Positions 26,428-34,843 of a stretch of 44,740 bases of DNA are shown here, piece by piece (position 1 is the first letter of the stretch; every line of letters begins with the position of its first letter). A model generated the notes under the pieces. That model did no database searches. It worked only from the letters and a program-made list of their open reading frames with translations, and had not been told where the DNA came from. This DNA comes from Candidatus Thioglobus sp. MED-G25 (GTDB taxonomy: Bacteria; Pseudomonadota; Gammaproteobacteria; Arenicellales; UBA868). Location: assembly GCA_002456995.1 (NCBI GenBank), contig NTKC01000013.1:1-44740 (forward strand), read 5' to 3'. The translations under genes and the position numbers were made by a program.

Positions 26428-27337
26428 AAGCACGTCAAGTCGTGGTGATAACCTCTCCGGCCTTTTGCTGTTGGATAAACCACCCGGAGTAACTTCAAAT
26501 GGAGCGCTCCAAGAGGCGAAGCGACTTTTAAATGCCCGCAAGGCAGGCCATACTGGAAGTCTGGACCCGATTGCGACAGGTCTATTGCCTCTTTGCTTTG
26601 GGAGTGCGACAAAATTGTCTGGTATCTTTCTTGGTGCTGACAAAACGTATTGGACACGTATTCGATTGGGTGAGCGAACTGCAACGGGAGACAGTGAAGG
26701 AGAAGTTCTCGAAAAAATACCGGTAGTAGTGAGCCAACATGAAATAGAGAAGGCTCTGTTGAACTTCCAGGGAGAGTTTCAGCAGATACCGCCGATGTAT
26801 TCGGCGGTGAAAATAAACGGAACACCCTTGTATAAACTGGCCAGGGAAGGGATAGAGATCGAACGCAGTCCCCGTAATGTTGTGGTGTACACAATGGAAC
26901 TCAAATCTTTCGATGGCCGTGATCTGGAGTTAGAGCTTAAATGTTCTCACGGATTCTACGTTCGAGGTCTTGCGCACGATCTTGGTAATTTTTTAAAGTG
27001 TGGCGGCCATGTTGTGGCTTTACGCCGACTGGTTGTTGCGGATCTAAAGATCGAAGATGCGGTAAAACTGACCGAATTGACGGCGGTGGCAGATCTAGCG
27101 GCAAGGCAGAAGATATTGACTCCAATTGATGACGGTCTATCTCATCTGCCGGATATCAGTTTGTCAGCTGATGCTGCGTTTTATCTGTGTCGGGGCCAGA
27201 CCGTACGCGCCGATGGACTGCCGAACAAAGGGGAGGTTAGGTTATACGCCAAGGGCGCGGGGTTTCTTGGAATTGGAGTGATAACTGACGATGGGCGAGT
27301 TGCCCCCAGAAGATTGATGTCGCAAACCCGGAGATAA
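26414..27337 (+). CDS. truB: tRNA pseudouridine-55 synthase
   Basis: Forms pseudouridine 55 in the T-loop of tRNAs. Several ATGs cluster at 26410-26417; 26414 or 26417 is in frame, giving about 307 aa. The catalytic block is ARKAGHTGSLDPIATGLLPLCFG with its Asp. LDKPPGVTSN near the N-terminus, PPMYSAVKINGTPLYKLAREG and CSHGFYVRGLAHDLG complete the family set. A C-terminal PUA-like portion follows. It starts before rbfA ends, which suggests translational coupling. Confidence 0.96.
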   Translation: MMARRSTSSRGDNLSGLLLLDKPPGVTSNGALQEAKRLLNARKAGHTGSLDPIATGLLPLCFGSATKLSGIFLGADKTYWTRIRLGERTATGDSEGEVLEKIPVVVSQHEIEKALLNFQGEFQQIPPMYSAVKINGTPLYKLAREGIEIERSPRNVVVYTMELKSFDGRDLELELKCSHGFYVRGLAHDLGNFLKCGGHVVALRRLVVADLKIEDAVKLTELTAVADLAARQKILTPIDDGLSHLPDISLSADAAFYLCRGQTVRADGLPNKGEVRLYAKGAGFLGIGVITDDGRVAPRRLMSQTRR

Positions 27338-27509
27338 CGCTGATTTTGTTGAGTAAATAGGCCGCGGCGAGTAGACTAGCGCGCTTTCCTCCGCTGACAG
27401 ACTCGCTAAATAGCAAGTAGCGAGTGAACATTCGACATTAAACGGGCCTTCAGATTGGTAAAATCAACCACAGAGGCTATGAAAGGAAATTGGACTTAGA
27501 GGAAGATAA
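27338..27509 (+). promoter_or_regulatory. Leader and promoter region of rpsO-pnp
   Basis: An extended -10 promoter, TG-G-TAAAAT, ends at 27464, with no good -35. The predicted start near 27471 gives an approximately 39-nt leader before rpsO, with ribosome binding site GAGGAAG. Upstream, ACTCGCTA (27401-27408) and TAGCGAGT (27418-27425) form a perfect 8-bp hairpin with a 9-nt loop and no T-run. The hairpin lies in the 3' trailer of the truB message. Confidence 0.5.
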
Positions 27510-27779
27510 ATGACAATCACCGCGCAAAGCAAAGCAGGGGTTATTGGTGAATATGCCTTGAATCAGGGCGATACAGGTTCACCAGAGGTGCAAGTGGCTC
27601 TGTTGACCGACCGAATTAAAGATCTGACTGAACACTTCAAAATTCACATTCATGATCACCATTCCCGGCAGGGATTGCTCCGTATGGTTAACCGTAGGCG
27701 CAAGCTGTTGGATTACCTAAAAGGCAAAAACGAAGAGCGATATCGATCCTTGATCGGTCGCTTGGGTTTACGCCGTTAA
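27510..27779 (+). CDS. rpsO: 30S ribosomal protein S15
   Basis: Primary-binding small-subunit protein that organises the 16S central domain. The 89 aa equal the E. coli length. The signature [24 protein letters not shown] (residues about 23-46), [23 protein letters not shown], and the ending [12 protein letters not shown] are all present. E. coli S15 represses its own translation; no pseudoknot assessment was attempted here. It lies directly before pnp, as in most proteobacteria. Confidence 0.98.
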   Translation: MTITAQSKAGVIGEYALNQGDTGSPEVQVALLTDRIKDLTEHFKIHIHDHHSRQGLLRMVNRRRKLLDYLKGKNEERYRSLIGRLGLRR

Positions 27780-27809
27780 TTGGCTCTAGGAAGAGCATCA
27801 GGAGTCAAA

Positions 27810-29897
27810 ATGAAGGCAGCAACACGGCGTTTCAAGTATGGCAAACATGAGGTAACTCTGGAGACAGGACGGATAGCCCGACAATCATCGGGTGCGGTGC
27901 TGGCTCGGATGGGGGACACGACTGTGCTGGTTACGGTTGTGGCATCACGCGAACCGAGTAATCGTGATTTCTTCCCGTTAACCGTGGATTATGAAGAGAG
28001 GACCTATTCTGCCGGGCGTATACCGGGAGGTTTTTTTAAACGAGAAGGACGGCCTTCTGAAAAAGCAATTTTAACTTGTCGACTCACTGACCGCCCGATC
28101 AGGCCACTGTTTCCTGCTGGGTTTAAGAACGAAGTCCAGGTAATTGCAACGGTGATGTCGATCGATCCCGAAATTGATCCAGATATTCTTGCCATGCTCG
28201 GGGCCTCAGCTGCGTTGACCCTATCAGGGGTACCTTTTAAGGGGCCCATTGGAGCGGCGCGGGTCGGTTTTATTGATGATGACTACGTGCTTAACCCCGA
28301 TGCCAGTGAATTGACTGAATCTCGGTTGAATTTGGTTGTGGCAGGGACTGACAGTGCAGTCTTGATGGTTGAATCAGAGGCGCAGGAATTATCAGAGGAA
28401 CAGATGCTGGGTGCTGTGATTTTCGGTCATGACCAGATGAAAGAAGCAATCAGTGAAATTCGCTCGCTGGCAGACGAGGTTGGCCAACCTGCCTGGGAAT
28501 GGGAACCGCCACAGACCGATGAAGATCTTACCGCCAAGGTTGATTCCGCTGGACGATCCCACCTTGAAAGTGCCTACCAGTTGGCGGACAAAGTAGAGCG
28601 CCAGACCGCAGTAGGGAAAGCCAAACAGCAGGTGGTGTCGGAATTGTGTGATGAAGCCAGTGAAGACGCTGAGGCTGACAATGTAAAAAGCGCGCTAAAT
28701 GCACTGGAAAAAGATATCGTCCGCGGTCGAATTTTGGATCGACAGCCAAGAATTGATGGCAGAGACCTAGAGACGGTCAGGCCCATAGCGATTGATACAG
28801 GACTGCTCCCTCGAACCCACGGGTCGGCGATGTTTACAAGAGGGGAAACACAGGCACTTGTGGTCACGACGTTGGGTACGGAACGCGACTCGCAGATAAT
28901 CGACGCGATCGAGGGTGAGCGGCGGGATCACTTTATGCTGCACTATAACTTTCCACCTTACAGTGTCGGAGAAACAGGCCGTGTCGGTTCGCCAAAGCGC
29001 CGAGAGATTGGGCACGGGCGGTTGGCTAAGCGCGCCCTGCTGGCAGTCATGCCGAAACCTGAAGATTTTCCCTACGTCATCAGAATTGTGTCAGAAATTA
29101 CAGAGTCCAATGGTTCGAGTTCTATGGCAAGTGTGTGCGGGGCCAGTCTTTCTATGATGGACGCCGGCATAGAGATTAAAGCGCCGGTCGCCGGTGTTGC
29201 AATGGGCTTGATCAAAGAGGGAGATCAGTTCGCGATTCTTACTGACATACTCGGTGATGAGGACCATCTGGGAGATATGGATTTCAAAGTTGCTGGTACT
29301 GAAGCTGGTGTGACTGCACTACAGATGGATATCAAAATTGAAGGTATCAATAAAGAGATTATGGAGCAGGCCCTGACTCAGGCTAGAACGGGGCGGCTGC
29401 ACATATTAGGGGAGATGGCCAAGGCTTTGGCAGAACCAAGGTCTGAAATGTCTCAATACGCACCTAGGATTACGACAATACGTATACCGACTGACAAAAT
29501 AAGAGATGTTATCGGCAAGGGTGGTGTGACGATCCGTGCCATCTCTGAAAGCACCGGCGCTACAATTGATATCGAAGACGATGGCACTATAAAGATAGCA
29601 AGTGCCGACCTTTCTGCTTCTGAAGCGGCCCGGAAGCGCATCGAGCAGATCACTGCGGATGTCGAGGTTGGAACGATTTATGAAGGGAAAGTCGTACGCC
29701 TTATGGATTTTGGAGCATTTGTGAATATCCTTCCAGGAAAAGACGGGCTCGTGCACATCTCGCAGATTTCTGAAGAACGTGTAGCTAATGTCAGCGACAA
29801 ACTTTCTGAGGGTGATATGGTCAAGGTTAAGGTGTTGGAAGTCGATAAACAGGGCCGGGTGCGATTGAGCATGAAGGCTGTGGAAGAGGCGGCCTAG
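27810..29897 (+). CDS. pnp: Polynucleotide phosphorylase
   Basis: 3'-5' phosphorolytic exoribonuclease and degradosome component. ATG 27810 follows CAGGAG and begins [20 protein letters not shown]; a TTG at 27780 extends the frame but is unlikely. The 695-aa product shows two RNase PH domains ([22 protein letters not shown]; second with [17 protein letters not shown]), the all-alpha linker, a KH domain ([26 protein letters not shown]) and S1 ([29 protein letters not shown]). It stops right after S1, so it lacks the short C-terminal tail of E. coli PNPase (711 aa). Confidence 0.98.
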   Translation: MKAATRRFKYGKHEVTLETGRIARQSSGAVLARMGDTTVLVTVVASREPSNRDFFPLTVDYEERTYSAGRIPGGFFKREGRPSEKAILTCRLTDRPIRPLFPAGFKNEVQVIATVMSIDPEIDPDILAMLGASAALTLSGVPFKGPIGAARVGFIDDDYVLNPDASELTESRLNLVVAGTDSAVLMVESEAQELSEEQMLGAVIFGHDQMKEAISEIRSLADEVGQPAWEWEPPQTDEDLTAKVDSAGRSHLESAYQLADKVERQTAVGKAKQQVVSELCDEASEDAEADNVKSALNALEKDIVRGRILDRQPRIDGRDLETVRPIAIDTGLLPRTHGSAMFTRGETQALVVTTLGTERDSQIIDAIEGERRDHFMLHYNFPPYSVGETGRVGSPKRREIGHGRLAKRALLAVMPKPEDFPYVIRIVSEITESNGSSSMASVCGASLSMMDAGIEIKAPVAGVAMGLIKEGDQFAILTDILGDEDHLGDMDFKVAGTEAGVTALQMDIKIEGINKEIMEQALTQARTGRLHILGEMAKALAEPRSEMSQYAPRITTIRIPTDKIRDVIGKGGVTIRAISESTGATIDIEDDGTIKIASADLSASEAARKRIEQITADVEVGTIYEGKVVRLMDFGAFVNILPGKDGLVHISQISEERVANVSDKLSEGDMVKVKVLEVDKQGRVRLSMKAVEEAA

Positions 29898-29964
29898 CTA
29901 CAGCGGATTGCGCTCGGCGAAGTGTTTTTAACGTAAATTTAGACCAGCCGGCCGAACGCTACTT

Positions 29965-30507
29965 TTGAAAGATTCAGGTAATCTCGTCTGGATCGACCTT
30001 GAGATGACGGGTCTGGACCCTGATAGGGACAGGATTATTGAGATTGCGACGATCATTACAGACGCCGATCTCAATATTATCGAAGAGGGTCCTGTACTTG
30101 CAGTCAAACAACCTGAATCTGTGTTAAACCTAATGGATGAATGGAATCAGAGAGTCCATCAAGGCAGTGGGTTGGTGGCGCGAGTCCAAAGTTCTGATGT
30201 TAGTACCACCGAGGCCGAACAGGACACACTAGAATTTATCGAGCGCTACATTATTGAAGGGCGCTCACCCTTATGCGGCAACAGTATTTGCCAGGATCGC
30301 CGATTTCTATATCGTTATATGCCTAAGCTCAGCGCCTATCTCCACTATCGGAACGTGGACGTTAGCTCAATTAAGGAGTTGGTGGCCCGCTGGAGCCCTG
30401 ATATTGTCGCGGGGTTTGCGAAAAAAGGGGCCCACCAAGCGCTCGATGATATACGTGAATCCATAGAAGAGCTCCAGTACTACCGCAGCACGGTGTTCAA
30501 AGTCTGA
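29965..30507 (+). CDS. orn: Oligoribonuclease
   Basis: DEDDh 3'-5' exonuclease that degrades 2-5-nt RNA fragments left by PNPase and RNase R, and pGpG from c-di-GMP. The 180 aa match E. coli (181). Catalytic motifs: [20 protein letters not shown] (Asp/Glu), the central [13 protein letters not shown], and [14 protein letters not shown]. The frame begins at TTG 29965, with no ATG upstream of the conserved [11 protein letters not shown] and no clear ribosome binding site, so the start is less certain than the function. It sits between pnp and queG. Confidence 0.95.
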   Translation: MKDSGNLVWIDLEMTGLDPDRDRIIEIATIITDADLNIIEEGPVLAVKQPESVLNLMDEWNQRVHQGSGLVARVQSSDVSTTEAEQDTLEFIERYIIEGRSPLCGNSICQDRRFLYRYMPKLSAYLHYRNVDVSSIKELVARWSPDIVAGFAKKGAHQALDDIRESIEELQYYRSTVFKV

Positions 30508-30511
30508 TCTG

Positions 30512-31603
30512 TCAATCTGACTCGGAACAGTGATCATTAAGTCGTGCTATTGCCCATTCAATATGCTCGCGTACCATGGGTGTAGCCTCTTCTTTTTTCC
30601 GTTCCAGAACGGCCAGTACTTCAGTCGTCCTTCTACTGTTACCCAGGGCAACAGCTATGTTACGTAGCCAGCGTTGGTAGCCAATTCGCCTTATCGGGCT
30701 TCCTTCAAGCCGGGTATTGAATTCAGATTCGGACCAACTGAAAAGACCGGTAAGCGTGGCATTGTCGAGCGAATGGCGGGGTTGGAAGTCTTGAGTGGGT
30801 ACCGATTTAGAGAACCTGGTCCAAGGGCAGACCAACTGGCAATCGTCACACCCAAATATTCGGTTGCCAATTAGCGGCCTAAGATCCTCAGGAATCGATC
30901 CCTTGAGTTCAATGGTCAGGTAGGCTATACACCGGCGGGCATCCAGTTGATAAGCTTTATCGATCGCACCGGTTGGGCACGCTGTCATGCAACGGTTGCA
31001 GTCGCCGCAGTGATCGGTTTGTTCTTTGTCTAACGGCAAAGGAAGGTCCGTGTAAAGTTCTCCCAAAAAAAAGAACGAACCCGACTCCTTGTCGATCAGG
31101 TTTGTGTGTTTGCCCAACCATCCAAGTCCAGCCTTGACGGCAAGAGGTTTTTCCATAACGGGACCGCTGTCTACAAAGGCTCTATAGCGAAAGGGACCGA
31201 CTGCTTCACTCATCAAGTCAGCGAGCTTCTGAAGTCTCCGTCGGATCAATCGATGATAATCTCGTCCCAGGGCATAACGGGAAACATACCCTTTAGTGCT
31301 GTCCTGTAGGATTGTTGTTGGAGGAGTTGCGGAATCAGGAAGATAGTCCATGCGTACACTGACTACTCTGACGGTGCCGGGTTGAATAGCTGCTGGTTGT
31401 GTCCGCCGGTTACCATGTTTGGCCATGTAGTGCATGTCCCCGTGGCGGCCGTCTGCGAGCCACTCTATAAGACGTGTTTCCGCCTGCGACAGATCGGTAT
31501 CTGCGATACCGATCATACTGAACCCGAGTTCCCCGGCCCAAAGCTTCATCTGCACTTTAAGAGAGGTCAGTTCCTTGCTTGAGAATGTCCTAGATGTCAT
31601 CAA
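30512..31603 (-). CDS. queG: Epoxyqueuosine reductase
   Basis: Cobalamin-dependent, two-[4Fe-4S] enzyme that performs the last step of queuosine synthesis in tRNA. The 363-aa product has the ferredoxin-like cluster motif CGDCNRCMTACPTGAI and the second cysteine set CDDCQLVCPW. Also present are GWLGKHTNLI and the conserved RYALGRDYH loop. The C-terminal part resembles the family's HEAT-like end (IRRIGYQRWLRNIAVALGNS). It is divergent from nnr with overlapping or nearly overlapping starts. The B12 dependence is family knowledge and links with the corrinoid-type MttB homologue elsewhere. Confidence 0.96.
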   Translation of the reverse strand: MMTSRTFSSKELTSLKVQMKLWAGELGFSMIGIADTDLSQAETRLIEWLADGRHGDMHYMAKHGNRRTQPAAIQPGTVRVVSVRMDYLPDSATPPTTILQDSTKGYVSRYALGRDYHRLIRRRLQKLADLMSEAVGPFRYRAFVDSGPVMEKPLAVKAGLGWLGKHTNLIDKESGSFFFLGELYTDLPLPLDKEQTDHCGDCNRCMTACPTGAIDKAYQLDARRCIAYLTIELKGSIPEDLRPLIGNRIFGCDDCQLVCPWTRFSKSVPTQDFQPRHSLDNATLTGLFSWSESEFNTRLEGSPIRRIGYQRWLRNIAVALGNSRRTTEVLAVLERKKEEATPMVREHIEWAIARLNDHCSESD

Positions 31604-31620
31604 CGCGATATCATAACGCT

Positions 31621-33108
31621 ATGGAAGGAAACTTCGAACATCTTTACAGTTCTGAAGGTTCTCGGCTTGTCGATCGCAGTGCGATTAATTCACTGCAACT
31701 GGCCGAGGGTGAACTGATGGAGCGTGCTGGCGCTGCTGCCTACGGCGTAATTTGTAGGAGATGGCCGGGGATTTCAACACTGAACGTGGTCTGTGGGCCG
31801 GGCAACAATGGTGGTGATGGCTACATCGTGGCCAGGTTAGCCCATCAGGCCGGTATCCAAGTTCGAGTCTCTCAGGTCGTATCACCTAAAACAGACGATG
31901 CGCAACGTGCGCTCGATCAACTCGATCTACAGGGAATCACTATTGAACCACTGGATATTGAAACTGTTGGGGAAGCTGAACTCGTAGTTGATGCGGTACT
32001 GGGAACGGGGCTCAGTCGTCCACCAAGCGGTGTTTTTAAGAGTGCGATAGATGCGATCAATGGCGCTGGTAGACCTGTGTTGGCACTGGATGCCCCTTCA
32101 GGACTGGATATGGACACTGGGTGGGCCGGTGGTGCCGCTGTGCAGGCAACCGTTACCGTGACTTTTATCTGCCTCAAGGGAGGACTACTTACAGGGCGTG
32201 GACCAGACCTTACAGGCGATATCGTGGTTGAATGCCTGGACGTGCCGGCAACTGTACTAGCCGGCGTCGAGCCAATGGCTTGCTGTATTTCGGCCCGGAT
32301 CGTTCAGGAGCGACTCCCCGCTCGCCGGCGTACCCTGCACAAGGGTGAGGCAGGCCATCTTGTGGTCATTGGGGGTGAAGTGTCGATGGCCGGTGCTGTG
32401 CAACTTGCCGGCACAGCCGCTCTGAGAACCGGAGCTGGGCTGGTTACCATAGCAACTCGGTGTTCACAGATGGATGCAATCAGCCGGAGTCAGCCTGAAT
32501 TGATGTGCCATCCCGTGGAGGATCAGGTGTCGCTTGAAACAGTCCTTGCAGGTAAGACTGCGGTGGTCGTTGGACCAGGATTGGGTCAGAGTGAATGGGG
32601 AGTTCAGATGCTTAGTGGTGTATTGGCATCCGGTTTACCTGGCGTAGTTGACGCCGATGCGCTCAACCTGCTTGCGCAGGAGCCTCAACAAACGGGACAG
32701 ATGATTCTCACGCCACATCCGGGCGAAGCCAGTCGCCTTCTCAACGCGGATGTTGACGCTATCCAGAGCCAGCGGTTCGTTTCTGCCGCAAAGATTCAGT
32801 CTCAATATGGTGGCATTTGTGTGCTCAAGGGGGCGGGTACACTCGTCGCCACTGAAGGAGGCCATCTTTGGCTTTGTAAAGAAGGCAACCCAGGAATGGC
32901 GACAGCAGGGATGGGTGATGTCTTATCCGGGGTTATTGGTGCCTTGTTGTGTCAAGGTTTAGTTCCGGGAGATGCCGCGATGGCTGGTGTCTGGCTGCAC
33001 TCTAGGGCCGCAGATCTTGCTGCGGCAGACGGCGGTGAGCGCGGTCTGCTTGCGTCAGACCTGTGGAGTTATCTAAGACGTTTGGTAAATGACCCTTATC
33101 CTGGATGA
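31621..33108 (+). CDS. nnr: Bifunctional NAD(P)H-hydrate epimerase / ADP-dependent dehydratase
   Basis: Repairs hydrated NAD(P)H: the N-terminal YjeF_N domain is the epimerase, and the C-terminal ribokinase-like domain is the dehydratase. ATG 31621 gives 495 aa; a further in-frame ATG at 31594 lies within the queG coding region. The epimerase shows VCGPGNNGGDGYIVARLA and DAPSGLDMDTG. The dehydratase has TLHKGEAGHLVVIGG, GPGLGQSEWG, DADALNLL, LTPHPGEASRL and GNPGMATAGMGDVLSG. It overlaps tsaE by 4 bp (ATGA). Confidence 0.96.
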   Translation: MEGNFEHLYSSEGSRLVDRSAINSLQLAEGELMERAGAAAYGVICRRWPGISTLNVVCGPGNNGGDGYIVARLAHQAGIQVRVSQVVSPKTDDAQRALDQLDLQGITIEPLDIETVGEAELVVDAVLGTGLSRPPSGVFKSAIDAINGAGRPVLALDAPSGLDMDTGWAGGAAVQATVTVTFICLKGGLLTGRGPDLTGDIVVECLDVPATVLAGVEPMACCISARIVQERLPARRRTLHKGEAGHLVVIGGEVSMAGAVQLAGTAALRTGAGLVTIATRCSQMDAISRSQPELMCHPVEDQVSLETVLAGKTAVVVGPGLGQSEWGVQMLSGVLASGLPGVVDADALNLLAQEPQQTGQMILTPHPGEASRLLNADVDAIQSQRFVSAAKIQSQYGGICVLKGAGTLVATEGGHLWLCKEGNPGMATAGMGDVLSGVIGALLCQGLVPGDAAMAGVWLHSRAADLAAADGGERGLLASDLWSYLRRLVNDPYPG

Positions 33109-33557
33109 ATTCAAAACAGATATTTACAAGCGAAGCGCAGTTAACGGCTTTTGCCGCCGAGGTAGCGTTGATCCTTGTGCCAGGTGATGTCGTGTATTTA
33201 TGCGGCGAACTGGGTACCGGTAAAACAACTTTCGCCAGGGCAATAATCCAACAGAGGGGTAGTGTTGATTCAGTAACCAGCCCAACGTTTACACTGATTG
33301 AGACCTATCATCTGGGTGATGTGTCGGTGGCCCATCTGGACCTTTATCGAATTGAATCTGATGCGGAGATGGAGGGGATTGGTTTGCGGGATTACCTAGA
33401 TGGAGACTGGATTTGCTTGATTGAGTGGCCCGATCGAGCGCCAAGTATGTTGCCAGATCCGGATCTCACCGTTAACCTGGCCTATGAGGGGAACGGGCGC
33501 TCAGCTGTTTTGATAGCCACAGAACGGTTGGCCGATCGCGCAGATTGGCTCAAATGA
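33105..33557 (+). CDS. tsaE: tRNA threonylcarbamoyladenosine biosynthesis ATPase TsaE
   Basis: P-loop ATPase that supports TsaBD in making t6A37. The 150-aa product has Walker A GELGTGKTTFARAI (residues about 35-48), VTSPTFTLIETY (switch region), HLDLYRIESDAE, and ICLIEWPDRAPSMLP near the C-terminus. Its start overlaps the end of nnr, and its own stop overlaps the amiB start, both as ATGA, so the three are translationally coupled. Confidence 0.96.
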   Translation: MNSKQIFTSEAQLTAFAAEVALILVPGDVVYLCGELGTGKTTFARAIIQQRGSVDSVTSPTFTLIETYHLGDVSVAHLDLYRIESDAEMEGIGLRDYLDGDWICLIEWPDRAPSMLPDPDLTVNLAYEGNGRSAVLIATERLADRADWLK

Positions 33558-34837
33558 AGCAGCTTCTGCTCGGGCTTTTACTATTTCAGTTAACGGCCCC
33601 TGTGTTAGCTGGTGTCGATGTTTTAAGTATAAGAATCTGGCATTCACCACTTAGCACTCGGTTGGTCTTTGATCTCTCCGGACCCGTCGTATACAGCGTG
33701 TTTACGTTGACAGATCCGCAACGAATCGTGATAGATCTCAAGAACACGGAGTCTAGCGCGGTTTCTCCCGGTGATCAGACCTTGGGCCCTTGGCTTCTGG
33801 CTTTGCGCTCAGGGAACCCGAACAATGGCGTTTTGCGTTATGTACTTGATCTTAAGGGACAGGTCCACCATGACAGCTTTCTGCTTCCCCCTGGTGTAGT
33901 CTATGGTCATCGCTTGGTGGTCGACGTCAAACCAGCCGATAGGTCCCTTCGGGCGAACAATGATCCTGTCGATAGTCCAACAAAGAAAGACTATGTTGTC
34001 GTGATCGATCCTGGTCATGGGGGCGATGATCCCGGTGCGTTGGGCCGTCGTGGTACGCACGAAAAGAAAGTTGTTCTAGCGATCGCAAAACGGCTTCAAT
34101 CGATTTTGAACCATTGGCCCGGTGTGGCGGCTCAACTAACACGTAAAGGTGACTACTATGTCAGCTTACGTAACAGAATTAGGATTGCTGCAGAACATCA
34201 AGCAGATCTATTCATTTCGGTGCACGCGGATTCAGCTCGCCGGAGAAGTGCACGTGGTGCTTCGGTTTACATCCTGTCTTCTAAGGGAGCCAGTAGTGAA
34301 ATAGGTCGCGAACTCGCAAAGAGGGAAAATGCTTCGGACCTGATAGGTGGTGTTAAGTTGGGAAAGCAAGAACACAGTGTTCGGGAAACGATGCTCGATA
34401 TGGAGGTCGACTGGAAAATAAAGGAGAGTAAGGCGTTTGCCAGGAATCTCCTGGACGAACTGGGTAAAGTTGGCTTTCTTCATACCAAGCAGGTTCAGCA
34501 AGCGGGATTTGTTGTGCTTAAAGCCATAGAGATTCCGGCGGTTCTTGTTGAGGTTGGGTTCATTTCCAACAAAAAAGAAGAACGAGCTCTACAAACAGCG
34601 CTGCATCACGAAAGGATCGCGGGTTCAATGTTTCGCGCCATTGTCCGTTACTGCACTGAAAAATCCCAGTGCCGTGTAAACCAAGACCCCAAAGGAATCC
34701 ATGTCGTCCGCAAGGCGGAATCATTATCATTACTTGCGGCTCGGTTTGGAACAACGATTTCGGCAATTAAAAGGGCCAATAAGTTGAAGATCGACACGTT
34801 GTTGATTGGACAAAAACTTGTTATCCCGGAGTTATGA
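33554..34837 (+). CDS. amiB: N-acetylmuramoyl-L-alanine amidase with AMIN and LysM domains
   Basis: Periplasmic zinc amidase that cleaves septal peptidoglycan for daughter-cell separation. ATG 33554 (MKQLLLGLLLFQLTAPVLAG) gives 427 aa with a clear Sec signal peptide. The AMIN domain (about 25-125) targets the septum. Amidase_3 begins at VVIDPGHGGDDPGALG with metal ligands in that His and in LFISVHADS, and the catalytic Glu in VLVEVGFISNKKEE. A single C-terminal LysM (IHVVRKAESLSLLAARFG... GQKLVIPEL) follows. The tsaE-amiB-mutL context favours AmiB. Confidence 0.95.
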   Translation: MKQLLLGLLLFQLTAPVLAGVDVLSIRIWHSPLSTRLVFDLSGPVVYSVFTLTDPQRIVIDLKNTESSAVSPGDQTLGPWLLALRSGNPNNGVLRYVLDLKGQVHHDSFLLPPGVVYGHRLVVDVKPADRSLRANNDPVDSPTKKDYVVVIDPGHGGDDPGALGRRGTHEKKVVLAIAKRLQSILNHWPGVAAQLTRKGDYYVSLRNRIRIAAEHQADLFISVHADSARRRSARGASVYILSSKGASSEIGRELAKRENASDLIGGVKLGKQEHSVRETMLDMEVDWKIKESKAFARNLLDELGKVGFLHTKQVQQAGFVVLKAIEIPAVLVEVGFISNKKEERALQTALHHERIAGSMFRAIVRYCTEKSQCRVNQDPKGIHVVRKAESLSLLAARFGTTISAIKRANKLKIDTLLIGQKLVIPEL

Positions 34838-34843
34838 GAGACC

